Positions 1 to 11,859 of a stretch of DNA of 64,000 nucleotides are shown here, one piece after another (the stretch's first letter is position 1; every line of letters begins with the position of its first letter). This DNA is from Conchocele bisecta (taxonomy: Eukaryota > Mollusca > Bivalvia > Lucinida > Thyasiridae): positions 9,536,042 through 9,600,041 of the forward strand of contig CM055272.1 of the NCBI GenBank assembly GCA_029237695.1, in the 5' to 3' direction. The notes under the pieces were generated by a model, which was given only the letters and a program-made list of their open reading frames with translations, ran no database searches and was not told where the DNA came from. The position numbers were made by a program, and so were the translations under genes.

Positions 1-602
1 GCATAGGCGATGTCAGCAAAAGCAGTCAATAAGTGCGACATTCGGCTCATATTCGACATATGAGTCCATTTGCTTAAATTATATCCTGGGCAATACACAC
101 CAATTCTATCAGCTATTCGTGTTTTGTCAATTTGGTAATTGGCAAATGGGCTGTTCCTTTTTACAACATTTGTGTCGGTAACCTATAGAAATTACGAATC
201 GACGGACAAGGGTGCAAGAACCCGGATGCGATAGGCTGTTCTTTCAATAATGCGCCGACAGTTCGGGTAACACAATTTGCACCTGTGAAACATACCCTCT
301 CAATATCGCCGACGCGGCGACGTATTTGGTGTTTTAATTACCCGTATTGACTACTGACATCATTGTTAATTCGCGCTTCGGTAACGACCGCTGCAGGGTA
401 TATTGAAATCGGGATTAGCAGTGACCGTTTAATGAAATTGGATCACTAGTTTGGGACGATAATTAATGACCGCTGGCCGCGTTAGACGAGTGACCGTTGA
501 ATGAAAGCGTTTTATATAGCAAAAATGCGCGGGAGGAATTTGAAGTGGCCGCTTAACGGCGGTGACCGCTGATTAAAGGTGACCGCCCGAGCAGGTTCGA
601 CT
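1..602. repeat. Repeat-derived flank with recurring TGACCG motifs
   Basis: No gene is supported here. Between about 420 and 600 the motif GTGACCG(C/T) recurs at irregular spacing and is followed by GCAGGTTCGACTGTA, which resembles part of a dispersed repeat rather than coding DNA. The short open frames have no recognisable domain. The inverted arm of the first Polinton starts immediately after, at about 603. Confidence 0.4.
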
Positions 603-800
603 GTATAGTAAATAGGTCGGTGCAGTGAAAAAACCGATAATGGCGTTCACCCGTATTATACCCGTTAATAGCAGACGACAATGTCCACAAGGCCAGTGTA
701 TCGATAAATAGCAGTTAAACGAGTCATCGTTTTTTTTCCCCATAACATGTATAGACACGTCTGCGTGACGTTCTATGTGGACAGCAGACGACGGTTTTGA

Positions 801-1860
801 ACAACAAAACTTAACGGTACAGGTGAGTACCACGTGATCCCCATCGGCGAATGAATACAGCGGACTTGTAAGGCGGTAAAATGGATATTGGTGTTATAAT
901 AATAACTGTACGGTCGCGAGCATCATAATATGTTCAACTGTCGAGGTGCGCACATCGTATTATTGGTAAAGAGAGCCTCTGTGGACCCGTTAAAAAATAT
1001 CACAATGGGTTAATATTCGCGTTATTGGCTAGAAACATAGTAAGCCATGGCTCTATAGGACACTTAATTACTATATGTATATTGTAAATTACACCGTATC
1101 TGGTCGATAAGGGCGTTCACGTATTATTACCCTAGTTAATAGCAGACGACAATTTCTACCCGTATTCGATATACGGATCGATACCGTTGATGCCGGGGTA
1201 TTTAAAATATCACAATGGGTTAATATTCGTGTTATTGGTTAGAAACATATTTGTATTTAGCATTAAACATCTGCCCATACGCGTTCCTAATTTGTATATG
1301 TGACTGGACATTTTATTACATGTTTCTTGATTTAGCCCGTGTCACAGGGTTAACATGTATGGGTTAATATTCGCGTTATTGGCTAGAAACATAGTAAGCC
1401 ATGGCTCTATAGGACACTTAATTACTATATGTATATAGTAAATTCACCGTATCTGTCGATAAGGGCGTTCACCCGTATTATACCCGTTAATAGCAGACGA
1501 CAATTTCTACCCGTATTCGATATACGGATCGATACCGTTGATGCCGGGGTATTTAAAATATCACAATGGGTTAATATTCGCGTTATTGGTTAGAAACATA
1601 TTTGTATTTAGCATTAAACATCTGCCCATACGCGTTCCTAATTTGTATATGTGACTGGACATTTTATTACATGTTTCTTGATTTAGCCCGTGTCACAGGG
1701 TTAACATGTACGTGGCTTTGCTATAAGACGCACTTATTGTTTTATTAAACAATAGAGGTTGTCGAGCATTTGGCAATGCTATATTTATGCATATATCTTG
1801 TATTGTGTGTACTGTCTCATGGTAAGACTTGTAATTTTTATGGTCATATAGCGAACGTAA
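801..1860. repeat. Left-arm segment absent from right arm, with ~357 bp tandem duplication
   Basis: The right arm passes directly from the equivalent of 1,861 to the equivalent of 800, so about 1.06 kb is extra in the left arm (or lost from the right). It holds two tandem copies of a ~357 bp unit, about 997-1,353 and 1,355-1,709; both contain GTTATTGGCTAGAAACATAG or a close variant and a copy of the arm-end motif GGCGTTCACCCGTATTATAC. Each unit therefore repeats part of the arm terminus (compare 640-680). No coding potential is seen. Confidence 0.6.
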
Positions 1861-2606
1861 ATATGCATATTATAAGTACTCGTGTATGTATTACATATAC
1901 AAATGATTAACTTCATATACATGTAACCAGTCATTTCGCTTATGGATGGATTGGTGTGCATCCTGATAGTAGGATGGATTTTGTTTGTTTCTTAGTCTTT
2001 AACGGCACAGCAAGAAATAAGGTCATTTTTGGCGGGATCAACAGGTTCGATTCCAGTATTTCACGTGCAAAGGTGTAGGGGGTTGGATCATAACATTAGA
2101 ACTGAATGCTTTCATTCATACTATACATATTCAGTCTTGAAATTAAAATAATCTGATCTGGTACCAGGTCCTACCCACACAATAATCACTTGGCCCCATC
2201 CTCTAAAAATAATAATAGGTTTATTGCTATTCTTGCTACGTTTATAATAGGATATAACCGGATTCAACTCTCAAGTACAGACAGCCGGAATAGTACCCGA
2301 GAGCCAAACCAGGTATATTCTGCTAAGTTTGAACCACACCGTTAACTTGTCTCCAACTCTCCCAACCTGCACCCATGTGGGAAGGATTACCGGTATGAAC
2401 ATTAAATGTACAAACTGAATATATGTGTATTCTACTTTTATTTACATACTAATAACATAGTATTGACAACAACATACTAATAATGGACAATACTATACAA
2501 ATCAACCGTCTGGACATTATTGTTTCAATAACCATATGGGTACGACACGTATTCATTTAACAGTACTCTCTTATCGAATACAAGACGGTAGTCTTTCTTT
2601 TATGAC
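1861..2606. repeat. Non-coding part of left inverted arm
   Basis: No gene is supported. The stretch pairs with 16,046-16,790 in inverse orientation. It includes GGTTCGATTCC at about 2,044, a match to a tRNA B box, but no A box or cloverleaf was found around it. The part at 2,100-2,330 has diverged relatives at 4,268-4,350 and 11,874-11,975. Confidence 0.55.
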
Positions 2607-3180
2607 ACGGTAATGATTTTGGCCTTATCTCTGTTTCTGGTTATTTTGTAAGGGTCTGTCACTGTAACGATGTCTTTGGAGTTAAAGGTGACCATGTTTT
2701 TAATGACGTCATAGTTTTATTTGCAGATTATTTTTGTGATTTAACGTAATGCCACGGATTTTACAATGAATTAATTTGCCATTTTCATCACGATTCTTCG
2801 TTTTAAACGCGTAGTTCTTTGGACCACCAGTGACGAATGTTTCGATTTCGTTGTTTGGTACTTCGTCTGTTAGGTCACCTAGATAATCTCCCAGGGCCGG
2901 TGTCCACTCTCCAGGTTTGGTTGAGAAGACAACAGAATCAGTATCAGCGTACAGCGCTCTTTGTCCAAGTATGTCTAGATAACTGTACAATTTAAGTATT
3001 ACCTGTGCTGTCGTGTAGGCAGCTATAACTACATTGATTTTGCCTGAAGTTTCAATGAAATCCTCTTTAAATCGCCATCTCATTTCTACCATACTGTAGT
3101 TTACGAAGTTTACTGCAGTAATTTCTTCACTATCGCTCGCGAGTTTGTCGAAGAATATGGCTGGATCATCCACATTCCTC
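2607..3180 (-). pseudogene. PolB C-terminal fragment (left arm), Polinton 1
   Basis: The frame encodes the C-terminal third of a protein-primed family B DNA polymerase, the enzyme that copies Polinton DNA from a terminal-protein primer. It holds the catalytic motif C as YADTDSVVFSTK, preceded by a helical palm/thumb region and followed by the segment ending at ITVS-stop at about 2,607. The fragment starts abruptly at RNVDDPAIF near 3,180, where the adjoining upstream palm sequence lies in the opposite orientation (3,183-3,333). There is a frameshift near 2,709; the right-arm copy stays open at that point. Its partner is at 15,470-16,045. It cannot make a functional polymerase, because the exonuclease domain and motif A are absent. 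Confidence 0.85.
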
Positions 3181-3182
3181 AA

Positions 3183-3333
3183 ATTGAAGCAGATACGGTG
3201 TACAACCGGAGAACAAAAGAAAGAGTATATACAACTCTATCACGAGAAGGAGGGAATACTGATGGACTACCACAAGATTGAGAAGAATAAAGGCATGAGA
3301 GCTTTAGCAAAATTGATGCTTAAACACGCGTAA
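3183..3333 (+). pseudogene. Inverted PolB palm fragment (left arm)
   Basis: About 50 codons read KKEYIQLYHEKEGI and then KNKGMRALAKLML, ending with a stop. This matches the stretch just before PolB motif B, where family members continue with an N-S-x-x-G-K block that is missing here. In a normal gene this piece would lie directly upstream of, and in the same direction as, the fragment at 2,607-3,180. Here it points the other way, so a short local inversion breaks the gene. The same arrangement is present in the right arm at 15,317-15,467. Confidence 0.7.
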
Positions 3334-3550
3334 CGTTTGAACAAATTAAATAAATGATTATTGTTGTGTCGACTATAACTCCGGCCACACAACTATAAAC
3401 ATTCGATGGTATTTACAATCATAATTGTTCATTTATTAACTTCGATATATGGTATTGTCATGTAGTCATTCTCAAATTGATTTATATGTGAATACTAGAA
3501 CTTTATATTTATAGCAAATAGTGTTACGAATATAGTCAGTACACTAATGT
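3334..3550. other. AT-rich spacer in left arm
   Basis: No coding signal is seen. It pairs inversely with 15,099-15,316 and lies between the inverted PolB fragment and the 3' end of the integrase gene. Confidence 0.5.
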
Positions 3551-3776
3551 TATACATCTTGTACGTCAGATGCGTTTATCCATGAATTGAATTTCTTAGG
3601 AAAATGTAACCATTTCACGAAATATTGTTTGTTTCTTCCTTTGCCTCTCGCTTTAATAATAGTTTCAACTTTCCACATTTGGTCCTGATTCACAGAAATC
3701 TTTTGAATTTCGCTTTCAAAGAACGTTCCAGTAATATCTTCATCCGCGATGTCTTTCAAGCGGTACATTGGTATCT
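3551..3776 (-). pseudogene. Integrase C-terminal chromodomain-like end (left arm), Polinton 1
   Basis: The frame encodes PMYRLKDIADEDITGTFFE and then VETIIKARGKGRNKQYFVKW, followed by PKKFNSWI, ending VQDV-stop at 3,551. The R-K-x-x-Q-Y-F-V-K-W and F-N-S-W-I pattern is that of the chromodomain at the C-terminus of Polinton integrases, which helps choose the insertion site. The rest of the gene resumes on the same strand at 12,725, after the 8.9 kb insertion. The right arm has the uninterrupted sequence at 14,692-15,098. The three integrase parts here belong to one split gene. Confidence 0.8.
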
Positions 3777-3807
3777 CCCAAACAAAAATCGCAATCTTAT
3801 TCTGCAA

Positions 3808-4160
3808 GCTTGCGACTAGCTTGCGGCAAGCTAAGAATGCAAGCTTGCGGTTAGGTTACCGCAAGCTTGCTGCAAGCACGCAGTTGAAACGCGCGGCAAG
3901 CTAGTCGCAAGCTTGCCGCAAGCTAGTCGCAAGCTTGCCGCAAGCTTGCCGCAAGCTAGTCGCAAGCTTGCCGCAAGCTTGCCGCAAGCTTGCCGCAAGC
4001 TTGCTGCAAGCTTGCCGCAAGCTAGTCGCAAGCTTGCCGCAAGCTTGTCGCAAGCTTGCCGCAAGCTAGTCACAAGCTTGCCGCAAGCTTGCCGCAAGCT
4101 AGTCGCAAGCTTGCCGCAAGCTTGTCGCAAGCTTGTCTGCAAGCTAGTCGCAAGCTTGCC
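3808..4160. repeat. Left array of GCAAGCTTGC palindromes
   Basis: About 350 bp consist almost wholly of the ten-base palindrome GCAAGCTTGC joined by C, CGCAAGCTAGT or T variants, giving units of 10-23 bp with many HindIII-type AAGCTT cores. The open frames on both strands (for instance Q-A-C-G-K-L repeats) are by-products of the repeat. A related, more degenerate array closes the insertion at 12,273-12,698. Confidence 0.85.
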
Positions 4161-4199
4161 TTATATGGCATGAATCGGGGTTATATGGAATGAATCGGG

Positions 4200-4500
4200 A
4201 TTGCTTGATTTTATTGGACGGGTTAGACTATCCCGTATTTAACCTGTTCATAATGAGGGAAATTCCCAAAATCAGAACTGAATATTTACACAAAAATATA
4301 TCATTCAGCCCTGAAATTGGAATATCCTGACCTGGTGCCAGGTCCATTCCACATCAGAGTCATTTAAGAATAGGGGTAGAACATTCATTAGATAATGAGG
4401 TAATGTACAAATCTGTTACTGGGAAGATGGAATAATTAATAACTAAAACAATACAATATTGCATATGATGTATTAAAATGTCTTCAGATGTAATATATTT
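4200..4500. repeat. Diverged relative of the Polinton 1 arm
   Basis: The stretch 4,268-4,350 (ACTGAATA, then TTCAGCCCTGAAATT, then CTGGTGCCAGGTCC) matches 2,100-2,175 in the left arm at clearly lower identity and in the same orientation. Together with 11,874-11,975, which matches the right arm in its orientation, it suggests that an older related element lies inside the insertion. Confidence 0.5.
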
Positions 4501-5050
4501 TAAGTCATCGGTGTATACTTAACAAATGGAGAGCTAGATTGTTGTTTTTCAGAGAAAAACATATGCCCACACAAACACTGCATGTTATCGGGCCTTGTAA
4601 AATTAGAATTTAAGGCAACAACCGCATATATGTAGCTACATTGTACCTTGTTTTTCTGTGCAAGGTAACAAAATAAACCAGATGGCCGCAGCCCGCATGT
4701 CGAGCCCGCCGAGGCATTTGATGGTCTCAGAGTGTATTTATTTGAAGTTTGATGCCCAATAATAAGCATACAAAGTTTCAAGCAAATCTGACTTACGGTT
4801 ACAGAGATAGTAGGTATGTGAAAACTTTAACGCAAATTTTGACAGAAACTTTAATGCAAACTTCAAGTCATTTGACCTTGACATAGGGTCCGCATGAGTG
4901 GGATACAGCATGAATATATGGATCACGACTAATAAGCATATGAAGTTTCAAGTCAATGTGACTTAGGATGCAGAGATATAGGAGGTATTTAAAAAACTTT
5001 AACACAGATTTCGGATGGACGCCCGGACACCCGGACGTCATTGTGATCAC
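4500..5050. repeat. Dispersed repeat, copy 1
   Basis: The text GATGGCCGCAGCCCGCATGT, then GCCCGCCGAGGCATTTGATGG, then GACCTTGACATAGGGTCCGCAT, recurs diverged at 7,380-8,100. The end contains CTCACTTTCCGCAAGCGGGC at about 5,056, the reverse complement of a hairpin-head type seen again near 38,450 and 48,835. No gene is supported. Confidence 0.55.
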
Positions 5051-5059
5051 TATGTCTCA

Positions 5060-5810
5060 CTTTCCGCAAGCGGGCTTGACACAAAGTGACCAATGGCAAT
5101 AACTCGGCCAATACTACACGACATCCGCATAAAAAACCCAGGTGCACAACTGCACATAGTGACAAACATTCCTGTAAAATTTCGCAACTCTTAAACAAAC
5201 ACTGCGCACACAAATTTGTGGTGGACAAAATAGCCAATTTTCTCTAAGTCAAGGGTCATAAACTCATCCTTACTGGATGATCCGCAAACAAAATCACACG
5301 TGCACAAAAACTATACATGCTGATTAACATTCCTATATAGTTTCATGCTTCAGTTACCGGCAACACAAGTTAAAAAAAATCAGCAATTTTCACTTAGTCA
5401 AGGGCCATAACTCCACCCATACTCTATGAATCCACATCAAACTCGCATGATGCAGAACTCCACATGTTGATAAACATTCCTATGTTTTCATGACTGTAGC
5501 TCAAATAGTTTTTCAGTTATGTGCGGACAAGTTGAAAATCGCCACTTTTCACCGAGTCAAGAGCCATAACTCTGAATTCTGGATGAAACCGCAGCTAAAA
5601 ACCCCAGGTGCGCAGCTTGAAATGATAACAAATACATGTATTCTAAAAGGTTTCATGACTGTAGCTCAAATAGTTTTTCAGTTATGCGGGACACGAGTTG
5701 AAAATCGCCACTTTTCAATAAGTCAAGGACCATAACTCTGCGACACAAGTTGAAAATCGTCACGTTTTCTCTAAGTCAAGGACCATAACTCTGCTAATAC
5801 TGGATTCTTG
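5060..5810. repeat. Tandem ~165-180 bp units with AGTCAAG..CCATAACTC
   Basis: Four to five degenerate units each carry AGTCAAGG(G/A)CCATAACTC preceded by GAAAATCGCCAC or a variant (for example about 5,240, 5,400, 5,560, 5,725, 5,780). Two units, near 5,487 and 5,653, share an almost exact run beginning TTTCATGACTGTAGCTCAAA. Open frames here are repeat artefacts. Confidence 0.65.
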
Positions 5811-6317
5811 GATTTCCTCCTGCCTTGTGGTTAGCTACGGACAGTTGCGTTGGTGTCAAGTACACTTGATAATTCTGTCAATAGCTGAACATTCTTCACT
5901 CCACCGCTCTGAAATATTGACATACACATACAGGTCATACAAATATACAGTCACACCTGTGAACAAGACCAGAGAAAAATCTGGCCTTTGTTCACATGTC
6001 GTATTTGTTCGTACATGTAGGTTCATTTAAGTAGTAATTGAATAATTTCGAAAACAAAAGCGTGGCTATAACTCGGATTTACTGTGTTGTACATTTGTTT
6101 ATTAGTTTTCACATCCGTTCAACAGCAAGGGGTCACATTACGCAGCAGACAATATGTATATTGTATCAGGGATTTTGCAATACATTTTATCTTTAATAGC
6201 GGTATTACAATGAAAGTGACGTACCAGCAACAAACTAAGGTCATATAGAAATGGGATCACAGTCCGACATACCAGTGGGATGGAAAAACTATGGAAGTAT
6301 TTTTTTATGCCCTATTT
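5811..6317. other. No feature recognised
   Basis: About 500 bp of AT-rich sequence with short, unconvincing open frames. No repeat relationship within the window was noticed. Confidence 0.4.
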
Positions 6318-6390
6318 GGCGAGGTTTGAACGCACAACCTCCGGATTGGTAAGTTAAGCGTTTCTAAACCCCTAGGCCACAACCCTCCCT
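6318..6390 (-). repeat. tRNA-like head of a SINE
   Basis: Read on the minus strand, the sequence starts GGGAGGGTTGTGGCCTAGG, contains a box A-like TGGCCTAGGGGTT and about 35 bases later a box B-like GTGCGTTCAAACCTC, with spacing suited to a tRNA-derived internal RNA polymerase III promoter. The cloverleaf is imperfect and no clean acceptor stem closes, so I call it a SINE head rather than a tRNA gene. The body would continue towards lower coordinates, to about 6,240. Confidence 0.55.
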
Positions 6391-7379
6391 CTGAATGCAC
6401 CGAATCATTGTGGATTTTGTAATAGAAGTACTCACGGTCTCCCGCTTCTCCCATTCTTGTGACCCACTGGCACTGTCAGCAAAATGTTCACGTTCCTGAA
6501 TATATTATAGTACTTAAGTGTTAATGTTTTACCCAAATTTAAGCAAAAGCTAGACATTATGTTTGTAAGCATGGATATGCCCCTGTGGCATACTGGACTG
6601 TAACTGGAGAAACTCTTACAAACTTTTTGACGCAACAAAATGGCTAATAAATAAAGGATAGTCCACTTGTCTATTTATATATATGATAATGTCATTATTC
6701 TGTTTTGACGCTTACTTTGTGGAAGACTGTTTTATATAAAATATGCAGCTGTTTCTAGTCAATAATGTACAAAAGGTTCTTTTGACTACAGTATGTCTAG
6801 TAATTTTACGCCTATTTATATGTAATATTGCAATTCTGGAATGCGTGCAAACATTCTTAAACCTGTTAAAAAGTTCTTTACAGACATACTCCGTTATTAT
6901 ACCATGGGCATAGTATGTAGTATGTTGAACATGTTGAAGGTAATGTTTTCCTTTATTTAATTGGTCAGCATACATAAAATTATATAATTGTTGAAACTCA
7001 CGATCACTGAATCTTCCATCTCATGACTCCAACATTCTTGCGCCTGGCCAGCCTGGTACTATTGTGAGGACTCCTGAAACATGTTGAAACAAACATTTTA
7101 TTATAATTTGGTACAGGTGAGTTATCAAAATATTTACAAATGCCAATTAATCAATTTAATAAAAGTTTTTGCATACATTCACCATATGCACTATTTCTAT
7201 CAATTATTAACATTATTAGCTCAATGGTCATTTCAGTGAGATCAAGAAATCATTGAATTTGACACATATATTTAGCTGCACGTTTTCCGCTTTATTGGCA
7301 ACAGGTTGCACTATATCACAACACCACATTACACAGTCAAAATGAGCGTAATAGCATTTACAGTTCGCACACTAAAATA
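6391..7379. other. No feature recognised
   Basis: About 1 kb of AT-rich sequence. Short open frames exist, but none shows a domain, a codon pattern or a partner elsewhere in the window. Confidence 0.4.
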
Positions 7380-8110
7380 TAGAAACTAGATGGCAACAGC
7401 CAGTATATCACGCCCGCCGAGGTATTTATAGTTTAAACAGTATACATGTAGTTTATTTCATTTGGATAAAAACACATGTCATATATACACATAGTATTGG
7501 GAGGATTGAGGAGAAAACAAATATGCTTGTATAATACCTCTTTTCTAGGTATTTGATGGTCCAGTACATATGAATATGTATCTGGTTAGAGCAATCGGAT
7601 TGGGGAGATACACATGTATTGGGTACGCAATTAAAAAGCAGACTTTAACACAAATTTCAGAGTAATTTGACCTTGGGCATGGGGTCTGCATGGGTGGGCT
7701 ATAGGATGAAAATATGGATGGTGATAAAGAAGTATTGATTTATTGGGTAGTTAAAAACTTGTATCGAAGTAATTTGACATTGACCTTGGGCATGTTAGTC
7801 ACATGGCTGGGCTATTGGATGAAAATATGGATGATGACGAGGTATGTGAAGTTTCAAGTCAATCAAGACTTCGGGTTGTGGAGATATTCATTCAGATTTT
7901 ACAAAAAAACTCATAACGCACATTTATAACCAATTTGACATTGAACTTGGGCATGGGATCTGCATTGGTGGGCTATAGAATTAAAAATATGGATGATGAT
8001 AATAAGGTATGTGAAGTTTCAAGTTTGTCAGACTTAGGGTTGTGGAGATATTTGGTACATGAAATACTTTACACAAATGCTGGACGCACGTCAAAAGCAC
8101 GGCAGCATGA
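7380..8110. repeat. Dispersed repeat, copy 2, with internal ~150 bp units
   Basis: The start GATGGCAACAGCCAGTATAT followed by CGCCCGCCGAGGTATTT matches 4,680-4,730. Three internal units begin with TTTGACCTTGGGCATG or TTTGACATTGAACTTGGGCATGG-like text followed by GGGCTATAG(G/A)ATGAAAATATGGATG (near 7,670, 7,780 and 7,935). Each unit happens to be open in one frame, but the proteins are only translations of the repeat. Confidence 0.55.
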
Positions 8111-10320
8111 TTTACCCTAAATCTACCCAAATCTTCATTAAAAATAACATTTATGATTATACTATATACGTTTTCAAAAATATATCATTAGTATATCATA
8201 CAATAAGCACATTTTGAGCCGAAAAAAGGGAAGAATAAAGCACATATTTCCGCGGGAAACCGATTAATATACATACAGCATTATTATAAAGGGAGACTAC
8301 CGTGATCGAGACTCATTAATTATGTCTCAGTTGTCTAACGCTAAGTTGTCATCGATCATGATTTCATATGGCACATATACTAGTCCAACTGTCTAACCGG
8401 TCACCTCCATAGTATTGCAATATTTATTTCGCCGAGTAATTATATGCCAACATCTTTTTGAAATAGTTAAAAATTAAAAACAAAGTATAATGCATTGAAT
8501 GAATGTTTTTATTAGCATAAAATGACTTCTGGACATATATAGTTTAGTTAATGCAATTTAATTTACGGATATACATTTCAAAACTCACACAGGAAGCTAT
8601 ATATAAACTTACGGTATACAGTCAGTATGTACAAGATGGAAAACAGTGTAGACCCTGATCAGACTGTGATTGCAAATTTCCTAGAGGTATAGCCTCAACA
8701 AGTGATTATGTACAAGATGGCTACACGTCATGGCGGACAAAAACGGCCAGTATACGGTCGACAACTTCACACTGTCTCCTTGTATGTCAACATTATAGAG
8801 GTTCTACAGTTTTTTATTTGTATTTCAATTAAAAATAATCATCATTCCCATTTAGCATGTTTATCCATTATAAAGTGGATTATCTTCCTTGGCTTCCTAG
8901 TATTAAGTTTATCGCGGTACTCTCCCTTTATTTCATATACAAATATTTTCATTTTGCATCAAAACATTAAAATGGGCCCTGGTATGAGCAAATTAATGAC
9001 ATACATTATGTAAGTACAGTCCAAAACATCGTTATTATGATGTGTATAGCTTTATTTATTAACCATAGTAATTATATGAAGATTTGGGTAGATTTGGGTA
9101 AATCGTGCCACCCTCAAAAGCAAGCCGTGATGAAAACATGCAGGGTTTCGACATTCATACTTTGCTATATTGTTATTGAGAGACAGTTATACAGTATGAC
9201 ACAAAAATATTACAATAAACTTACCTTATAAAGTGTGTATTATCAAAATTCTTCGGACACTCCCCACAAAGTAGAAAGTAAACAAAGAATGCTTCGAACG
9301 CACATTTGGAAAGACCACTCAGTCATAACTCGTATGCAATGCAGTGTAATGAAATGTAATTAAGAGTTATGTACTCATCAAGCTCATATGCATAACTAAC
9401 ATGTATTAACTTCAATATTGGAAATCCAATATCACAGTTGTTTAATGGATCCAGTCGGTTATTGGTTAATTCTTTCATAATTATTTGGAAATCCTTACCT
9501 TATTTGATTTAAACGACAACAATAAGTCTCAATCATTTCTAGAAGTTTAGTTTATGTGTTTATGAATCTCTTACTGTTGTTTTGATTATATTTACATAAG
9601 AAATTACTAGATAAAAATAATTGATCCTTTGTTTAAAAAGAAGCGGGTTGTTGTTGTTGTTGTTGTTGTATGTCTGTCTGTAATTCAGGCGCTTATTTTT
9701 GGCCTCCATCTCTCTACAGACGCAACCCATATGTGCATGCATACTCATCTATTTGTCTGTCAGCCTGTATGTCAGTCTTTTGGCCAGTCTGTGTGTATTG
9801 TATGTTAATTATGCTTGTTTTTTATGTGTAAGTGTATTAAAATTGTGTCTGTAATGTGCTGGAAACAAAAAATTGTCCTCTGCTTATTTGGAATTGTATT
9901 CTTGTTTCTTCCTAAAATCATGTTATGGCAGCACATTAAAATTGTCTAAAACTGAGCAGATTCTACTGTGCTGCTGAAACATGATTTTATATTCAGAAAA
10001 ATGAAGAAAAAAATCAGCAGATGACAACAATCTAATTGGCGAGTTCTATCATATGTAATGTTTGAGAATTATAGTAGTTGCACAAAACTATTTGTAAATT
10101 ACCCGAAACCAACAAAATCCACCCAACTATCAATATGACACCAAAATAATGACCATCTGTGCAAACACCTGTGGTTTACAGAACTTATATTGAATATTAA
10201 AATGTGTTCTGTAAATAATATATTATCCAGGAAAAAAACTATGATGCAATATGGAAGGTTATTTGAGAGTTCAAATACTGTTAGCTGTGGAATCAGTTCA
10301 TTTGTACAAGTGTTTCATAA
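8111..10320. other. No gene recognised; one (GTT)n microsatellite
   Basis: About 2.2 kb of AT-rich sequence. The only structured item is a GTT microsatellite at 9,647-9,669. A stretch near 8,636-8,680 (GTGTAGACCCTGATCAGACTG) resembles part of the fold-back element described at 10,325. Open frames of 60-103 codons show no recognisable domain. Confidence 0.4.
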
Positions 10321-10324
10321 GTGG

Positions 10325-10540
10325 ATGTGACTGGAGAAGTGGGGCTTATGGGTTTTCTGACCAGTGTTTATCCAGATCAGAGTCTCATCAGAATCTGCAC
10401 TGTTCGCCATTCCATCAATAAAACACCCGTCATGCTCTAACAAGCAATGTACATTGTTATCGACTACAGGAGTGTGCTATTGGATGAGGAGCTACACTAG
10501 CCAGAAGTGCCAGAAGCCTCATTTCTCCAGTTACAGCCAC
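10325..10540. mobile_element. Diverged copy of a fold-back MITE
   Basis: The ends TGACTGGAGAAGTGGGGCTTA (10,328) and AGCCTCATTTCTCCAGTTACA (to about 10,536) are inverted repeats of each other with mismatches. The inner text CAGAATCTGCACTGTTCGCC matches, reversed, the better preserved copy at 55,859-56,045. No coding capacity. Confidence 0.6.
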
Positions 10541-11040
10541 ATAATTATGAGAAATCATCAAAATGCTTTGATTACAAATACAATCTACACTTGTTTACTC
10601 AAAATTCAAGGGACTGAGGAAATAGTATGACTTAGCGAAAATTTGAGTTTACGAGAGTTATACTATACATGTGTATAGGAAAACATGTAATTGTGACCAA
10701 TAATTTGAATTCGAGTTATCGGTATTTTGATTACAATTATGTTTCCCAATTATACTAGAGTGGCCGTTAAATCTTGATACCGTATACAATGTAGTACAGT
10801 ATGAGCAAGTGTGTCGTGCTAATTTCCATGTTCCACCATCATAATATCTTACATACATGTACATCGCATTACATACTGGGTACATATGTGCAATTGCTGG
10901 CTGCAGTGTACGCCAAACGCAATCTATGTTGTATGATAACACAATGTCACAATTCTGTGTTGCCATGGATACTTGTTTGTGTATGATCTTTGTCATTTGT
11001 TCTTGTCGTAACCATATTTTTCGCAGCATTCTCGACGATG
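10541..11040. other. No feature recognised
   Basis: About 500 bp of AT-rich sequence between a MITE and a tandem-repeat relative. Overlapping open frames on both strands show no recognisable domain. Confidence 0.35.
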
Positions 11041-11300
11041 CGTGTCTGTCTGTACGACCGACCGTCTTTTTACGTTTACGTTAAAAAGTTTGTAATAGTT
11101 ACTCCATCATGTAATATCTTCAATATTACTTGAAGAATTGCTTCAATATTTAGGTACATGCTCCACCTGAATGTGTGCAACACACTCCCACCCCCACCCC
11201 CTTGACATGACCTTGACCTTCGGAATGTCGCTGTAACACTCTATAATACATGCTATTTTTTTTGCATCAAAATGTTTCTCCCATCATATTATATCTTCAG
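11040..11300 (+). repeat. Single diverged unit of the 178 bp repeat (see 50,640)
   Basis: Text such as AAAAGTTTGTAATAGTTACT, then CATGTAATATCTTCAATATT and GACATGACCTTGACCTT, matches the tandem units at 50,640-51,250. It is preceded by CGATGCGTGTCTGTCTGTAC, which recalls the microsatellite-rich head of those elements. Confidence 0.5.
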
Positions 11301-11389
11301 CTAGTTTACATGATTAGGCTAATGGTCAAAAGAGACCCAAGTAAAATATAAAGCATTGTAGTACTTGTGAAAATGAACAAATATAACCA

Positions 11390-11770
11390 TTTACTATCAG
11401 TGGACCATAGAAAATGACCAAAGTCAACACTGTACTATTAATGTACAAGGTACCCGTCATAATGCACAAAGTCCATCAATGTACTATCGGCGTACCAGTA
11501 AAGAAGACCAACACTTTACTATTAATGTACCAGTGACACAGAACGAAGTCCAACAATGTCACTATCAGTGTATCAGTGAAAAGGAACAAAGTATGATACT
11601 GTACTATTAGTGTACCCATGGTTAACAAAGAATCATCACTGTACCAATGGTGTACTCGTGGTGTACGGTGACCAGTCGGCTAGAAAGTACACCATTAGTA
11701 TAGTGTCTAATGTGGAACTATCGATGTACTGTATCAATGTACCAAATAGTATACTGTTGGTACTTTATTG
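11390..11770. repeat. Degenerate ~55-60 bp tandem repeat (GTACTATTAxTGTACC)
   Basis: Six or seven units each contain a form of GTACTATTA(A/G)TGTACCAGTG followed by a GAACAAAGTCCAACA-like run (near 11,425, 11,480, 11,518, 11,560, 11,602). The repeat also generates the longest open frame here, which I do not regard as a gene. Confidence 0.55.
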
Positions 11771-11859
11771 GTTCCATGTTAGTATAGTGATAGATATTAG
11801 TTTGTCTGTGTGGAAATGTGGTGTATCAAGACTATTATGTAAACAGTGGGTGGTTTGTT

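Noticed and set aside
2041..2056. GGTTCGATTCC, an exact tRNA B-box match
   Set aside because: No A box, anticodon stem or acceptor stem surrounds it; it also lies in the inverted arm of a Polinton.
3831..4173. Long open frames on both strands with repeated QACGKLAASLR-type peptides
   Set aside because: They are translations of the GCAAGCTTGC array; the palindromic unit has no stop in several frames, so openness means nothing.
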